The position numbers and the translations under genes are program-made. Below the pieces are notes generated by a model. The model saw only the letters and a list, made by a program, of their open reading frames with translations. It did no database searches and had not been told where the DNA came from. A DNA stretch of 64,000 bases from Xanthostigma xanthostigma (Eukaryota; Arthropoda; Insecta; Raphidioptera; Raphidiidae), in the NCBI GenBank assembly GCA_963575645.1, contig OY754469.1, positions 37,220,753-37,284,752 of the forward strand, given 5' to 3'. This document shows positions 19,861-31,974 of this stretch, one piece after another. The first letter of the stretch is position 1. Each line of letters starts with the position of its first letter.

Positions 19861-20812
19861 TGAATAAAAAAATATTAATTTTTTTGTATAATAGGCAATA
19901 GGGTTCAAGAATTATTCACTGTTACAACTATATATTGGTGAACACACTGTATACAAGATATTCTCCAGCTCTGCTGATCGGTGCCAAATCAAGTTTCATT
20001 TTAAAAATTACTAAGAGAGATGGAGCAGTTTTTTAAAATGCTACGAAGCTACGCAACGATTTTATCAGAACACGTTGTAGAAAAAAGTTGCGAACTACAT
20101 ATTTCATTGTTACTAAAATGCAGAACGGAATACTGCATCAGGACATTTTAATAACACCGGTTGGTAATTAAAGTCACTAGCATTTTTTTCGTCGCTGTTG
20201 TACCGGCACTGTTCTAACTAAAAATGTGGGCCACGTGCCAAAAACAAAGGAGACGCGAATGGCGACGTCATTTATGCTGTATCATAAAATGCTGTACAGT
20301 AATTACAAAAAATGTCGTTTTTTTATATTTTTGCGAGAGCTTCGTTCGCGTAAAATATGTATTTTTTAATTCGCCTCGAACTTTCGTTACAAATACAGCA
20401 CAATGTTGCGACTCACGTACAAAAAATTGAATACATCCGTATAATTTAAAAACATATAAATAGTTTTCTTATCATTTTTAAAGTTATCCTTATTCTTATA
20501 ATGTGACACTCATTAAGTGAAAACTTCCTAATTATAGGAGCAGTGATGGCTTTTTTGTTTAAAAAACAAAATTTCACTTTTCATTAAAGAAATAATGAGG
20601 ATGTGCACCGTATTATTTCGTAGCGATTTGTATTAAAAATTCAAATTTAAAAAATTACTTTTTACAAGCTTTTATTTAATTTTCATCTGTCCGATGCCTG
20701 TCTGTCTGAAATCAAATCTTGCAAGTTAAATTTGACCCCACTTCCCAGTTTCGGATTGAGCTGAAATTTTGCACACGTATGTAGTTTCGATGCCAATACA
20801 ATATTATAGTAG
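19861..20812. other. Nothing recognised
   Basis: AT-rich, with a 68-codon frame at 20224-20430 lacking motifs. 20700-20790 (CTGTCTGTCTGAAATCAAAT and GCTGAAATTTTGCACACGTA) is wording typical of Helitron or other repeat interiors. Confidence 0.35.
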
Positions 20813-21560
20813 CTGACTGACGGGTCCGCCTTTCGTCCGGATACAAATCGCACTTTGAATAAAGCACACTAAAAACATAAAAATAAAATTAATAGTAAAA
20901 ACATTTTTGTTTTAATTTAAATCAAACCCAACCATTTATTAGATAATACAATTTACATGATATAAAAGCTTGTCGCGCGAATTTCCTGTGTAAATAAACA
21001 AAAGTACAATATGTAACTTGATCTTGACACAAGTAATTCTAAGAAAAAATGTATTATGTACCCGAGTCAAAATTCACATCCTAAAATCAACCGTAAGCCC
21101 CTCAATTCCTTTGATATTTCATTTTCCGCCATGTATTAAAACCTAATTTCATTCTCTACATCGTGAAACAAGAGTTTCGAGTGTTATTAATATTTTTTTT
21201 GACTTTGGTAAACTTTTTATCCTAATATCACCTTCACCAACCTAAAATTTACATTTTGAACATTATGAAACGTAACTCGGCGAAATATTTGTAGAATGAT
21301 TGATATCATATAAATTCTCAACTATTATATTTTAATAAATTTATAAATTACAATTTATTTATTAATGTTTTTTTCTAAATATTATTCTTTCTTCTGTTCT
21401 TACATTGGAATTCTTACGAACGTATTGACATGGATGATATATACTAGCCGTTACCCGCGGCTTCGCACGCGATTGAGCCGAAACACGGATGCATATTTCA
21501 TAAAATTTTACACAGGGCAATCTCGCGACAATCTTTTATATCATATAAATTGTATAATGT
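20813..21560 (-). repeat. Two Helitron-like 3' termini with related flanks
   Basis: GTAGCTGACTGACGGGTCCGCC (about 20809) and CTAGCCGTTACCCGCGGCTT (21447) are Helitron-type 3' ends in reverse complement. AAATCAAACCCAACCATT at 20920 is complementary to AATGGTTGGGTTTGATG at 21563, so these are copies of one family in opposed orientation. Boundaries are uncertain. Confidence 0.4.
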
Positions 21561-21913
21561 AATGAATGGTTGGGTTTGATGTAATTTAAAGTCTATTTTC
21601 AGATTTTTAGAGAATTAAAATAAAAGCTTTTCTTTAAATGTTTTTTACTCTTAATTTTTTTATAAAAAAAGCAAACAAACAAAACGGAAGTTTAGTTCAG
21701 AATATACTACCGACTATGCCTATACATATATGTTCATATAAAATGGTTATTTAGATATCAGATCAAGGTACACAATTTCATTAAACATTGCGTTTTATTA
21801 CTGTAAGTTATGTACAGTGAGCTCAAGAAAAGAAGGTATAATTCTAACAGAATCGTAACATTTTAATTTTGGAAATATTGGTCTCAGTACCTAACAAGTC
21901 TCAGTGAAACAAG
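21561..21913. other. Nothing recognised
   Basis: AT-rich spacer between repeat remnants. Confidence 0.35.
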
Positions 21914-22410
21914 ATATTGTAACAAACTGTTCTTGTTGGTGGTGGAAAATATTTATTTACACTAGTGAAGCCTTAACAGGACAAATAAATAAACAAACGA
22001 AGAAGTACTTCTCAAAACGTAACGTAATAAAACAACAGTTCCAACTAATAAAATAACAAGTAATGAAGAATATAAAGTCACTATACAACTATATACACAA
22101 GATTATTGAGAAGACACCAAAATTTATTCACACTTATCTATTAACTATATACAGTTCTATTTATTTATTACCCTATTATTTAAACAGTTCATTTATTTAT
22201 TTATCTTTGAAGATTATTTATGTTAAACTATTTATTTCGGCAATTACCTGAGTACTGTTTACGGTACTCACTGTTAATGTATGCCATGACTATTTCAGCA
22301 GTTAGCTGAGTACTGTTAAAGGGATTTACTGTTAATTTAATATGTCATAGCCATTTATTTCGCGCACTGTTTGTATGACAGTCCATCTGCGACTGTCCGT
22401 GTGCGCCAAA
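21914..22410 (+). repeat. LTR-like repeat, left part (family G)
   Basis: Starts near TATTGTAACAAACTGTTCTT. Contains CAGTTACCTGAGTACTGTT(T/C)A-type blocks repeated at 22241 and 22296, with TTATTTCGCGCACTGTTTGT near the end. The internal part matches 44880-45120 and the start matches 58797-58870. TGT...ACA ends would fit a long terminal repeat, but no primer-binding site or coding region was found. Confidence 0.5.
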
Positions 22411-22939
22411 ATTATTATGAACAGAAATATATGAGAATGGATTTTTTTAATAAGATTATTTTTTGAACACTCTGTACATACGAATCTAATATAGATAAGG
22501 TCAACACGTGCGAATTTTGTTGACGCATAAATTTTTCACGAAGAAAAAAAACAGTACAAAACAAAAGGCTATTTTTTTAGATTATCTTCAGTGATTATCA
22601 AGGATGCGTAAAAATTGTTGTTTCAAGCAAAATAAACAAAATAAATATTTGATATTTCTTTACAAGTCAAGAAAAAAATAGTTACTGTGAAAAGTTTTTT
22701 TAGTAGAAAATTTTTTTCTACTCATACTGCGGCTCTACTCGATTTGGAAATCGTGTATTTTTCGAGCGTCCATAATATACAATTTATCTATCTGAATATT
22801 TATTATCGAGTATTTATTCTGTGCCTCGAACGAACTCGAAATTCATGTAGATTATTTATTAATCACTGACGGGTTATATGTATTCTATAAATATTTCACA
22901 AATCACAATTTCTGACTACTAATTATACCCTTGAGTTAA
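22411..22939. other. Nothing recognised
   Basis: AT-rich. A 60-codon frame at 22687-22869 has no motif. Confidence 0.35.
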
Positions 22940-23809
22940 GTGGGTCACCCCATGTGACGATCGTTTTTTAGACATTTTTTAGAAATGTTTTTTGACGACC
23001 AATAAAAAGATAGAACTTTGAATTTTTTATGATACATTTATTAATATTTTAGTAGTGTATAAAAAAATTTTCAAACATAAATCTCCAAAAAAAAAACATG
23101 AGCTGTATCACTCCAAAGACACCCATATAGAGAAAAAGGTTCTCCATGATTCCGACTGATTTGCTTATCTCAAATTTAAAAAAATTAAACGGCATTCTAA
23201 TTTTAAAGCCTGTGTAATAAGATGAACTAGAATTATTCGAAAATATTGAAAATTGAATAATTGACAGACTTTTGAAAATTAATTTGTAAATTTCATGATT
23301 TTTTCGATAATTTTGCGTCGAAAAAAATAGAAGCACTAGGAATTTCCAAAAGATTCTAGTTCATTTTATGACTGTACATGTGCCGAACCTATCATTAAAA
23401 TTTCAAAGCAATCGGTCAAGCCGTTTTTGGAATATTGTGGAAACAAATTAGTAAACACAGTTTTTAGACAAACGCGTTTAAAGATTCAAGTACGATTTAA
23501 ACTATGAAATCTTAACTCACCATTAATTTGCAAAAAGCTCACCAAAATTAACTAGAATTGATATATACCTCAGAAATGAAACAAATAGATTTATCGGGTT
23601 TTGCATGTTTGCTTCTCATTTGTTTTAGAAGGTCTCAAATAACGAGCCGACACGTCACAACCGCGCAACTGAGCGCTCCGAACACCTCCTCTTCTAACAG
23701 CTGTATCTTTCCAACACCTTCGAATATTTTAAAATCATTTTACCAACACATTATAAGCATGTTTAGGAATCAATTTATGCACGAAAAAAAAATCGATGGG
23801 TTGACCCCC
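22940..23809. mobile_element. TTAA-flanked MITE (piggyBac-type target)
   Basis: TTAA at 22936-22939 and 23810-23813 brackets ends GTGGGTCACCCCATG and ATGGGTTGACCCCC, which are imperfect inverted repeats. TTAA duplication is characteristic of piggyBac, but the ends do not start CCC in the usual way, so the superfamily is inferred. Short frames inside are not coding. Confidence 0.6.
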
Positions 23810-24277
23810 TTAAGAACAAGTCTTCTAGCACTTCCCCAACCTTGGGACTCACAAGCCGTACTTATACTTACACTTATACACCCCTGGTATTATCTAAGTA
23901 ATAATATTTCTTCGGCTTAATCTACGAGATCGCTTGATTAAATCTATACCTAATCTAAGAAATGCTACGGGGCTAATGGCTTACCGACCAGTAATATTAT
24001 ACAATATGGCGCCTTATAGAAGGATATAACGTAATTAAAATATGGAAATTAGTGCTTAATGGTAAAACATTAACTGTTATGCTATAATATAACATTTGCT
24101 ATAAAAGTAAAAAAAAGATACGCGAGTGCATAAAATGAAAAACGAATTTCATTTAAAGGTTGACTCATATCGTCTCTACAGAGTTTCCATAAAAGAACAC
24201 CTACCAACCTTAATATTCAAAATATTCTAAATAAATATTAAAATCTTTGATTAGTACTCTTCAATAAACAATAATTA
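23810..24277. other. Spacer with Penelope-tag scrap
   Basis: 24242-24270 reads AATCTTTGATTAGTACTCTT and CAATAAA, a shortened version of the Penelope-like 5' tag. The rest is AT-rich without features. Confidence 0.45.
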
Positions 24278-24734
24278 CAGTAGAATCCGAATAGTACGAC
24301 TCCGTTTATAACGGCCAACCGCTTTTAACGACGTAAATGCAACCTCAAGTTTGATTTTCATAAAACATACTGCGAAAATATATCCGTTTAGTACGACTCC
24401 GGTTAAAGCGATCAACCGCTTTCAGCGACTTAATTTATAAAAAGTTGTTCGGTTAGAACGACGCACATCTCAAAATGATTCATAATTTCAAGGGCAAATA
24501 CTTGCATTATCTCGATGCACCCACTCCCTTCCTTCCCAGATGCACGCTGTTTTATTCCCGAGTAAATTCCATAGTATTTTTTCCCCTTTTGATGAATCAC
24601 TGCGTTAACTTCGTGTCAACGCACGTCAAAATGAGATATTATTATATAAAATTTCATGCCGTTTTGTGCGTCGTCCGGTTAGTACGGCGTAATATAGCCG
24701 GTCCCTTAACAGTCGCTTTATCCGGATTCTACTG
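24278..24734. mobile_element. pogo/Tigger-type MITE
   Basis: CAGTAGAATCCGAATAGTAC and GCTTTATCCGGATTCTACTG are inverted ends flanked by TA (24276-24277 and 24735-24736). Inside, GTACGACTCCG and AACCGCTTT blocks repeat about 90 bases apart. 457 bases, no transposase frame. Confidence 0.85.
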
Positions 24735-24822
24735 TATATATTTTTGTTAATATAATTGTATGAAAAATAATTTTTTTTATTGAATAAATCCTTATAAGTT
24801 AAAGGTTGAAAATAATGCATTA

Positions 24823-25236
24823 AGGCCGCTGCACACGAGGCTAGAAACACTGCTTGGACTTTTGCTGGCCGGTATAGGCGGGGTACGAAGCTGCGGGATC
24901 GCCTGATAGCTCACAAAATAGGTTTTAAAATTAGTACAAGGGCTATTCTTGCTAGATCTGCTGCTAGGTATGAGCAAAACTAATCAGGAAGCAGTATCTT
25001 GCCACGTAGGCGACCTGAACAAACGCCCACAAACAAGCACTATGCCATAGTGTGTGTCCTGTTCAGAGACAATAAACATGTACACTTGCACGTTCTATCA
25101 CTGCGTGCGCACCGAATCTACCTGCAGAGCAAGCTTGTAAAGACGTCACATAATTAGGAAAACCATAGCTTGAAAACTAATAGTCAAATCTAGCAAGGAA
25201 CCTAGCAGCAAATGCAACCTCGTGTGCAGCCGGACT
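24823..25236. mobile_element. Harbinger-type MITE (family C), complete copy
   Basis: AGGCCGCTGCACACGAGG and CCTCGTGTGCAGCCGGACT are inverted ends flanked by TTA (24820-24822 and 25237-25239). Other copies are at 6217-6610 and 33880-34220, all with the CAGAGACAATAAACAT block. Confidence 0.85.
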
Positions 25237-25416
25237 TTACTTCTAGGTTTTGTTTTATTCTTGATATCGGCTATTTTTGTCGCACTCGCGAACTTCAAGT
25301 TTACATTGTAAATGTTTTTATCGAGAATATCACTCATTTTTGTTTTATTTGTATAATATGCATTTGTACATATTTCTTTGGGTAATAATTGCTAGTTTTT
25401 GTAAAATAGAAAAATA

Positions 25417-26156
25417 CTAGCGGTTCTTCCCGGTTTCACTCGGGTGCGATAGATATAATTCTGCAAAATGTATTTATTTTCGTTTGCGGCCTGGCGTTTA
25501 AACTAATAGCTTTTAGAGCTGTAACAAACCATATGTATTCGTTACTGAGTAACGGGTACATCGTCTGACTCGAAGTAACGAATCATTACTTACAAATTCA
25601 TTTCGTTACTCGCATTTGTCGTATCCATGTCAGTTCGACTCGTTTGATGCGTTTATATCGCATCACGTATGCGACGCGCCTCGATGCGATGGTACATGCT
25701 TGATACTGTTAGTACACGATTGTATGTCGTATGAAAAGTAACGAGTAACGTAACGGGTACTGGTTCTTTAAGTAACGAATACGAGTACATACGGGTACAC
25801 ACTTTCTCGTTACTTTTACAGCTCTAATAGCTTGAAACAAATTCTACCAGATTTGTTTCTGAACTAATAGCTTTCAGCTGATTCTCTCAGATGTCGCTAC
25901 TTGGCACTAAACAGTTTTTTTTTGTTTGCTTCTGAACTAATAGCTTTAAGTAAATTCTATCAGATTTCGTCACATGTTACTAAAACAGTTTATTTTCACA
26001 AAATACCGTAATTTTGTACAAAATATTTATTAAAAACTGTATAGCGTAAGTTAGACCAAGCAAGACACATTTACAAAATTTCATTAAAATCGGTTAAGAG
26101 GTTTTGGAGATTAGCGCGAACGAATGACATGAAATTTTTATATATGTATATAAAGA
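25417..26156 (-). mobile_element. Helitron, non-autonomous, with nested hAT MITE
   Basis: The minus strand starts TCTTTATATACATATATAAA (26156) and ends with a hairpin from CACCCGAGTGAAACCGGG followed by AAGAACCGCTAG (25417). The flanks are A and T as Helitron insertion requires. Three ACTAATAGCTTT-type phrases recur in the body. No Rep/helicase gene. Confidence 0.8.
25514..25826. mobile_element. hAT-type MITE inside the Helitron
   Basis: TAGAGCTGTAACAAAC and TACTTTTACAGCTCTA are inverted ends. The flanks ATAGCTTT (25506-25513) and ATAGCTTG (25827-25834) form a 7-of-8 target duplication. The body is built of GTAACGA/GTTACTC variants. Confidence 0.75.
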
Positions 26157-26410
26157 TATTCTTTTATTCATTTATTTAGTAGCGAATATTTAAAAACGTC
26201 TCCGTAACAAAATGAAAAACAAAAATGTTCATTTGTGTAAATAAAGTTCAGTACCTACTGTGATGTGTAAAAATGAGCAAATAACGCCATCTCTCCTTGT
26301 AAAAATGAAAAGCCAAAACGATTATTTGTATTCCTGTACGCAAGACTTTTTAGTAGATCGTCTATGTCAAGAACTCGGCGATCGCCTTGACGAAAAATAA
26401 AAAAGTAATA

Positions 26411-26487
26411 TGCCTTCCGCAGGGACCGAACCCCGTACTGATCGAATACGAGTTTAGTGCTCTCACCACTTCACCACTCGCTCGGCA
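26411..26487 (-). pseudogene. tRNA-like sequence
   Basis: On the minus strand GTGGTGAAGTGGTGAGAGCA resembles an A box region and GGGGTTCGGTCCC a B box/TpsiC arm. TGCC and GGCA can close the ends. The anticodon arm is not clear, and no amino-acid identity is assigned. It may be a SINE head or a decayed tRNA. Confidence 0.5.
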
Positions 26488-27190
26488 TTAAATTCGTGCC
26501 GATTTTACATGTTTTACCGCATAAGTTTCTAATTGATAATAACTTATATTCGTAAGACAACATTAAAAATTAATATCTGTTAGTAAAAAAGTAAGAGGCA
26601 AAGTGTTTTTCCATAAAATTATTTATGGTTGACCTATAGTACTACCCGGTAGCGTTCTGGAGTAGGAGTCCCGGATTCCCTGGTGTCCTCCCGACTATAT
26701 ATCTATCCCGGGTAACTTCCGCACAACCTACCGTTGCTCCCGATGCCACATAACCTTTTATGATAGCCGAAAGATTAATAACAGTTGCTCTACGCCTCCT
26801 ACGATTATCAATGAGCTCTATTTAGTGAGGTTAGAGTTTTAAATTAAACAAAACACATCGTTTTAATTCATTTACGTTTAAGGATATTGTTAAAAGCAAA
26901 CGAGAAATGTTGATTTCTATTCATAATAACGCACTATAAACTTTATAATTCAGTTTTAAGAATTGTACTCTTTAATCTGTTCTTCAAAAGTCTAAAACGC
27001 TGTTCGCCATGTTGGATTCCGGCGTGACGTCACTTCGTCTGTAAACTACCTACGTTTATGTTGTGCTGTGTGTTAATTTGAAGTTATTATCACGTTTATA
27101 GAGTTCTATCCCGTATTTTATTGATTTCGCATCATAGAAAACGGTTTAGTAAAATCAGAAAGTACTAATGTACCAAGGACCAAATACGTT
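26488..27190. other. Mixed spacer, nothing firmly recognised
   Basis: 26640-26760 is GC-richer (AGTAGGAGTCCCGGATTCCC, TATCCCGGGTAACTTCCGC) with no protein match that I can see. 27000-27040 includes CGCCATGTTGGATTCCGGCG, a phrase echoed near 27655 and 15355. Confidence 0.35.
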
Positions 27191-27490
27191 TAGTATAATA
27201 AATAAAAAAATTTTCTAACTTGTATACTTACACTGGTAATGTAATAATCATAGCAATCTTAAATATTTTTAATTGTACAGTCTTACTATGGTTACTGTGC
27301 ACTATCGTTATTATTCACAATCATAGTGATGTCATGAGTCGTTTACGCGCGAAAAGTCATAATAATATGGCACTATTCAGTTATAAAATATTATTATAAA
27401 AATGGTATTGCTTCTTTATCACTTTAGGATTCATTTAAAACACTTTTCAAAACCTGGTGTAGTAGCCAATGGTGTCCGCATTTTGTTGAA
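27191..27490 (+). repeat. Interspersed repeat family H, copy 1
   Basis: Homologous in reverse complement to 41060-41330: GTGCACTATCGTTATTATTC and GCGCGAAAAGTCATAATAAT, ATATGGCACTATTCAGTTAT and GGTGTAGTAGCCAATGGTGT all have counterparts there. No element ends were defined. Confidence 0.6.
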
Positions 27491-28517
27491 ATGTAATAAA
27501 ATCAAATATAGGTACAAAAAATATAAAAAAACTTACGACTTCGTGACAATAAGAGAGAATCGCTTACCTGAAACAAGAAAAAAATGATAATTAATAATAA
27601 TTAACAACGTCACAACTGCATTGACTTTCTACATACATATAAATTAGTAATTTGGCCGCCATCTTTCTAATATGGCGAACAACGCAAATAATGCAAACAC
27701 ATTTAAAACGATTGGTATCTGTTTGCTATAAGCCACGGAAAAATCTATAAAAAATAATGGAAAGTACATTTACAAATAAAAAAGGTGGGACATAAAAAAG
27801 AGCACCTATACATAAAAATATTATAAAACACATTAAAACTGAAATATTCTTTGAAAGTACAGCGTCCTTGTTTCTAAAGTGAAAATATTTCAGAAACAGA
27901 CACTAAAAGTAGCATGAATTTCATACTGATCCTCCATTTTATAACGTTTTGTGACTTGTGACACTCGTTTGTTTACCACGTGAGAGTTTCCAAATCTAGG
28001 AATTTGAAGGTTAGTAGGTTAGCACTCTAGAACATCTTATCGAGGTTATAACAGGTGGATTGAACGTAAAAATTGTCCGTTCGTAAAACGGTGACACCGC
28101 TTCCCTTCTTACACGCTCAGTGTGTAAGTGTCATGGAGGTGTTAAAGCGAAGATTGCTCTGAAGTCCTTTTGAGGTACTGTGCGTCCAATTAGCAACGAA
28201 CGTCTGTGCGGAAAGAGAGAGAGACTGCCAGAATTCTGCGAAACCATAGGCGAAGGTACACTGTCAGTTCTATCACATGAGCTATAATTTCCCGCGATCC
28301 ACTGCATACAGCTTTTTTGCTACGTCATTCATCGTCATATTACGAACGCTATATTACGGTACCGCTGACTTAGGAAATCAAGATTTAAAAAGGGGCATCG
28401 ATGAATCAACACAGCCGGATATTGAATAAGAAACGCCTCAAGTTACAATTTATTCAATTATATCTGGGCAATTGGAAAGTTACAATGTAAACTAAACACA
28501 TATTAGCTAAAAACCGT
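27491..28517. other. Spacer with a dispersed-repeat block
   Basis: About 28190-28310 (GAATTCTGCGAAACCATAGG, CTATAATTTCCCG) matches 54270-54345 (GAATTCCGCGAAACCGTAGG, CTATAATTT). Both lie in the same order, so the blocks are copies of one element of unknown type. The remainder shows nothing recognisable. Confidence 0.45.
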
Positions 28518-29145
28518 CAGGGCCGTCTTTAACCTATTGGAGAATTTGGGAACATTAGGATAATGGGACCCTATGACCTTGACAGAGCACTATTTCGGTA
28601 GAATAAACAAAGAAAGTAGATAAGCAAGGTTCTAAATTTATTTTTATATTTTTACAGTCACATTAAATGAATAGATAATATAATCCACAAAAGTAACTCT
28701 TTTAGCATTCACATGTTAATGCTTAAAAATCTATGTTGATTGAAGAGGTGCCCTTCTAGATTTGAGATGGGCAAAATCGTTAATCACTTCTTCAAAATCT
28801 ATGTTTTTGAGCATATTACATTCTATGAACATCAGCGACAAACTGGTTAATCTCTCTTAAATCATTGAACTTAAATAGTATTTTTATATATTTAAATTTA
28901 CCTAAACATAATGAAATCGGAAAACCTGATTTTCGGGCGAGAGTAGAGTAGCTTCGCGCATGCTAAAAGCTAAAAGCAAGTAGGTAGTGAAGTTAGTCAT
29001 TATCGTTTGATTTTTTCGAAATAAATATGTTTTTCGGTAATAAATATCGGTTATCGTTTGGGGATCTGGCAGGAACTAGGAGGTCCCTATCGATCGCGGG
29101 GCCTTGGGCATGTGCCCAGAGTGTCCAGTGGGAAAGTGAGGCCTG
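28518..29145. mobile_element. Non-autonomous hAT element
   Basis: CAGGGCCGTCTTTAACCTAT at the left and GGGAAAGTGAGGCCTG at the right, flanked by AAAACCGT (28510-28517) and CAAACCGT (29146-29153), a 7-of-8 duplication. Wording such as GGGCATGTGCCCAGAGTGTC is typical of this widespread hAT family. Short open frames at 28993-29261 lie in its end and are not genes. Confidence 0.82.
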
Positions 29146-29153
29146 CAAACCGT

Positions 29154-29889
29154 TCGTTTGATTTCGTGCCACTTTCCCTAATAAGGAACTGTATGCACAT
29201 TTTTTGGGCAAACTTTCTGTCCTCGGTCAAACAATACAGAACCCTCAAAAATAATATGTAAGACTAGCAACTACTGCACTGACCACAAACAGAGAGACAA
29301 AACTGTTCTATTTTGACCTCCATGGTACCTAGTACAGTCCAGTATCGTATCATAAGCTGCGTGAAATATGAACTTATCTCTTGGTGGAAGTTTCAACCGA
29401 GTCATTGTCGTAAAAAATGTCAAATAACAGGGTTTTACGTGATTGGTGAGTGGAAGCTCAACTGTTAAAACAAAAAGACAACATATTTTCGTTCACATAA
29501 ACAACAGAGGTTTGAATAGTCATTTTGCATTTGACTGTTTTATAATAATTTAGAGGTCGGATTGATTTTCAATTTATTATTAAAAATGATAAATAAAAAA
29601 TATGAAGTGGTTCTATAGGCCCAAATAATGTTAGCTATTCGTAGCGTTAAAAAAAGAAATTCGATTTTCAAATTAAAATTTATTTTGTAAAAAAGTTTTA
29701 CAAAAAACGTCATAAATATAAGAAAAACGTACATAATTAAATTAGAACTGAACAAAAGTTTTTATTTTTTAGGAAGATCTTTAAATATTCTATTCCTACA
29801 TTTATATAAATATATATATAAAACGCAATAGATAAACAAAAATTAAAATAGATTTGAGTTATAGGGGAATCAAAAACAGCTTCAAATAA
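29154..29889. other. Nothing recognised
   Basis: AT-rich. TATATA runs occur near 29805-29825. The 71-codon minus frame at 29540-29755 lacks motifs. Confidence 0.35.
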
Positions 29890-30864
29890 GTAGACACGTT
29901 AATCTTTGTTTACCAAAATGAATGTTGTGTCCAAATTTTATGATGATCGGAGTTAGCGTTCAAAAGTTTTTGTCGGACGGACAAATTTTGAATTACATTG
30001 TGCTACATTTTTCATTGATGCTCCACTCTTATTGGTCGTAGCGTGATGTAGTCTTCCTCAGTAAATGGGCTATCCAACAAAACAAAAATTTAATTTCGAA
30101 CTAGTAGGTAGTTCCTCAGATTAGCGTGTTCAACCAAACAAACAAACTCTTAAGGAGGTTGAGCCGTTTTACGAAGATAATGAAAAAAATCGGATATAAA
30201 GTTTTTTTAATAGATTTTTTTATGACAAAACTTTCTGTAAAAAATCCAAAATAATTAGGAGATTTATAAAGTTAAAAATTAAAAAAAACTTTTACATGTA
30301 GTCTTATGGAAAATATGTTAAGCTAGCATGCAAACTGTTCATTTTAATTTTTTGCAAATAACCAAATAATGTCAGCAGTTCTGAAAACTATCTATGTAAA
30401 GCATCGATGTCTTATGCATATTTTAATATTTTTTCCAATTTAATTAGGAGACTTTTAATCGATAAAAAAAATTATTAAACCTTAGCACTTTTCGATTATG
30501 GACTTTTATTCTTGACAGCTTTAACAATTTTAACTGAATTTTCAACTTTTTAATGATTTAATTTTAATTTTTATTACTTCTAATTTATTTTTTTAATTAA
30601 TTACTGCAAAAAATTAGTAAAATACAGATATTTACATAAATTTATTTTTTTTAACCTAACTTTGTACAAAAAATTCAAAAGTTAGTCCATTAAGTATAAA
30701 GTACTGAAATAATTAATTAATACTAAAAAAATTATTTATTTATGCCTTTATGACAATAATTTATTGGTATCATCGACTTATAAACTATAAAAGTTCCCAT
30801 TTAGAATTCGACTTACTTTTGATTGGGATTGTAACGGATCAACCTCCTTAAGTGTTAGTATAGA
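29890..30864 (-). mobile_element. Helitron remnant without the tRNA module, split by a TTAA MITE
   Basis: The minus strand starts TCTATACTAACAC at 30864. The left part (29890-30150) matches the Helitron at 59146-59879: AATGAATGTTGTGTCCAAA, AAAAGTTTTTGTCG, CAACATTTTTCATTGATG-like text and AACAAACAAACTCT. Where the other copies hold the tRNA-Lys-like module, this copy passes directly from TTTTTGTCG to GACGGACAAATTTTG. Its 3' end is lost. Confidence 0.75.
30154..30847. mobile_element. TTAA-flanked MITE inside the Helitron remnant
   Basis: TTAA at 30150-30153 and 30848-30851 brackets GGAGGTTGAGCCGTTTTACG and TGTAACGGATCAACCTCC. Removing it restores the Helitron 5' region, which proves insertion. 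No transposase frame; piggyBac-type by target site only. Confidence 0.75.
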
Positions 30865-31047
30865 TAAAGTTTGGATATATTAAGAGGTAATCTCAGAAAC
30901 TACTCATCCGAATTCAAAAAAATTTTCACAGAGACTCGTATTTAAATTGGACTATCAAGGTGGACATTGGCTGTGTATTAACGCATTAAAATAAAAGCGT
31001 TTTTCGTGGAGACTAATTTTGCAACGTAAGTTGGACCGGCTCGCTAG
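30865..31047 (+). repeat. Helitron-like 3' segment
   Basis: TAATCTCAGAAACTACTCATCC, AAAAGCGTTTTTCGTGGAGA and the end TTGGACCGGCTCGCTAG|T. The same AAAGCG.TTTTCGTGGAGACC text occurs at 58470-58490. Probably a second decayed Helitron next to the first. Confidence 0.5.
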
Positions 31048-31631
31048 TAACAAATAAATATTTTTTTAGGCTAAGAAGTTCTATTCGATATCCACATGTA
31101 ATTTATTTATAATGTACAACGTGTTTGCGATTATTTTGCGAAAAAGAAAAAACGAAAAAATCGCAGCTGGTCTTTGATAATATTTTAGTACAGCATTTTA
31201 CGATAAGAAAATATACATAGATATAACATATTACCCATCTTTCTGTTTATTAAAGGGAGTATATAAATAAACACAAACGAGAAAAGTAAGACATCAGCTT
31301 TTCTTTCTTTTCCGATTTTCAATTTAACTTGAGGAAATATATTCCACTATACTTCAGTAAAATATATTTACAGCAATTCTGTTTATATAGAAGTCGATCT
31401 CATTTAAAATGTTGTAGTGTTTTAGAGAAGAAAATTGAAAGTAAATGATGGGGTAAATAAAAATAGCTTATTATTTTATTCAAAGGGAAGTTGTCGTTAC
31501 ATTAAACGTAGGTACCTACGCTATTTTTAAAACAAAAAAGAAATTTGAGTAGTTGACAACAATGCATGTTAGTTTATAATAATAAATGTTTGAAGTTTGA
31601 GAATGTCCGCGGTTACACAATTAAAAGATTC
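31048..31631. other. Nothing recognised
   Basis: AT-rich spacer. Confidence 0.35.
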
Positions 31632-31639
31632 ATTTAGAC

Positions 31640-31963
31640 CAGGGGCGGGCAAATCTTTTGATCGCCGGGCCACATTGCTGATGAAAATTTCACGTGGGCC
31701 AAAAATTTGAAGAGCAAAAAAAAATGTATCTAATTTCATTTCCGCAACAAAAATTTGAAGAGCAAAAAAAAGAGGTTCTTTTATTTCTGCAACAAAAAGT
31801 CTGTTGTGACCCTTGCTATTTACTATTTTCTAAATTTTTTTTTATGTGCCAACTTAGGTATATTGGCAAACTATTTTCACTCTTAATAATAATGCTTCGC
31901 GGGCCGAACAAAAGTCTACTGCGGGCCGGATCCGGCCCGCGGGCCGCCATTTACTCAGGCCTG
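31640..31963. mobile_element. hAT-type MITE with perfect 8-bp duplication
   Basis: CAGGGGCGGGCAAATC and CGCCATTTACTCAGGCCTG are the ends. ATTTAGAC at 31632-31639 and 31964-31971 is a perfect 8-bp duplication. GCGGGCCGGATCCGGCCCGC near the right end is a hallmark of a widespread hAT family in animals. The 91-codon frame inside is not a gene. Confidence 0.9.
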
Positions 31964-31974
31964 ATTTAGACACA

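Noticed and set aside
31694-31969. 91-codon frame as a gene
   Set aside because: It lies wholly within a 324-bp hAT MITE with a perfect 8-bp duplication, and it includes the terminal repeat.
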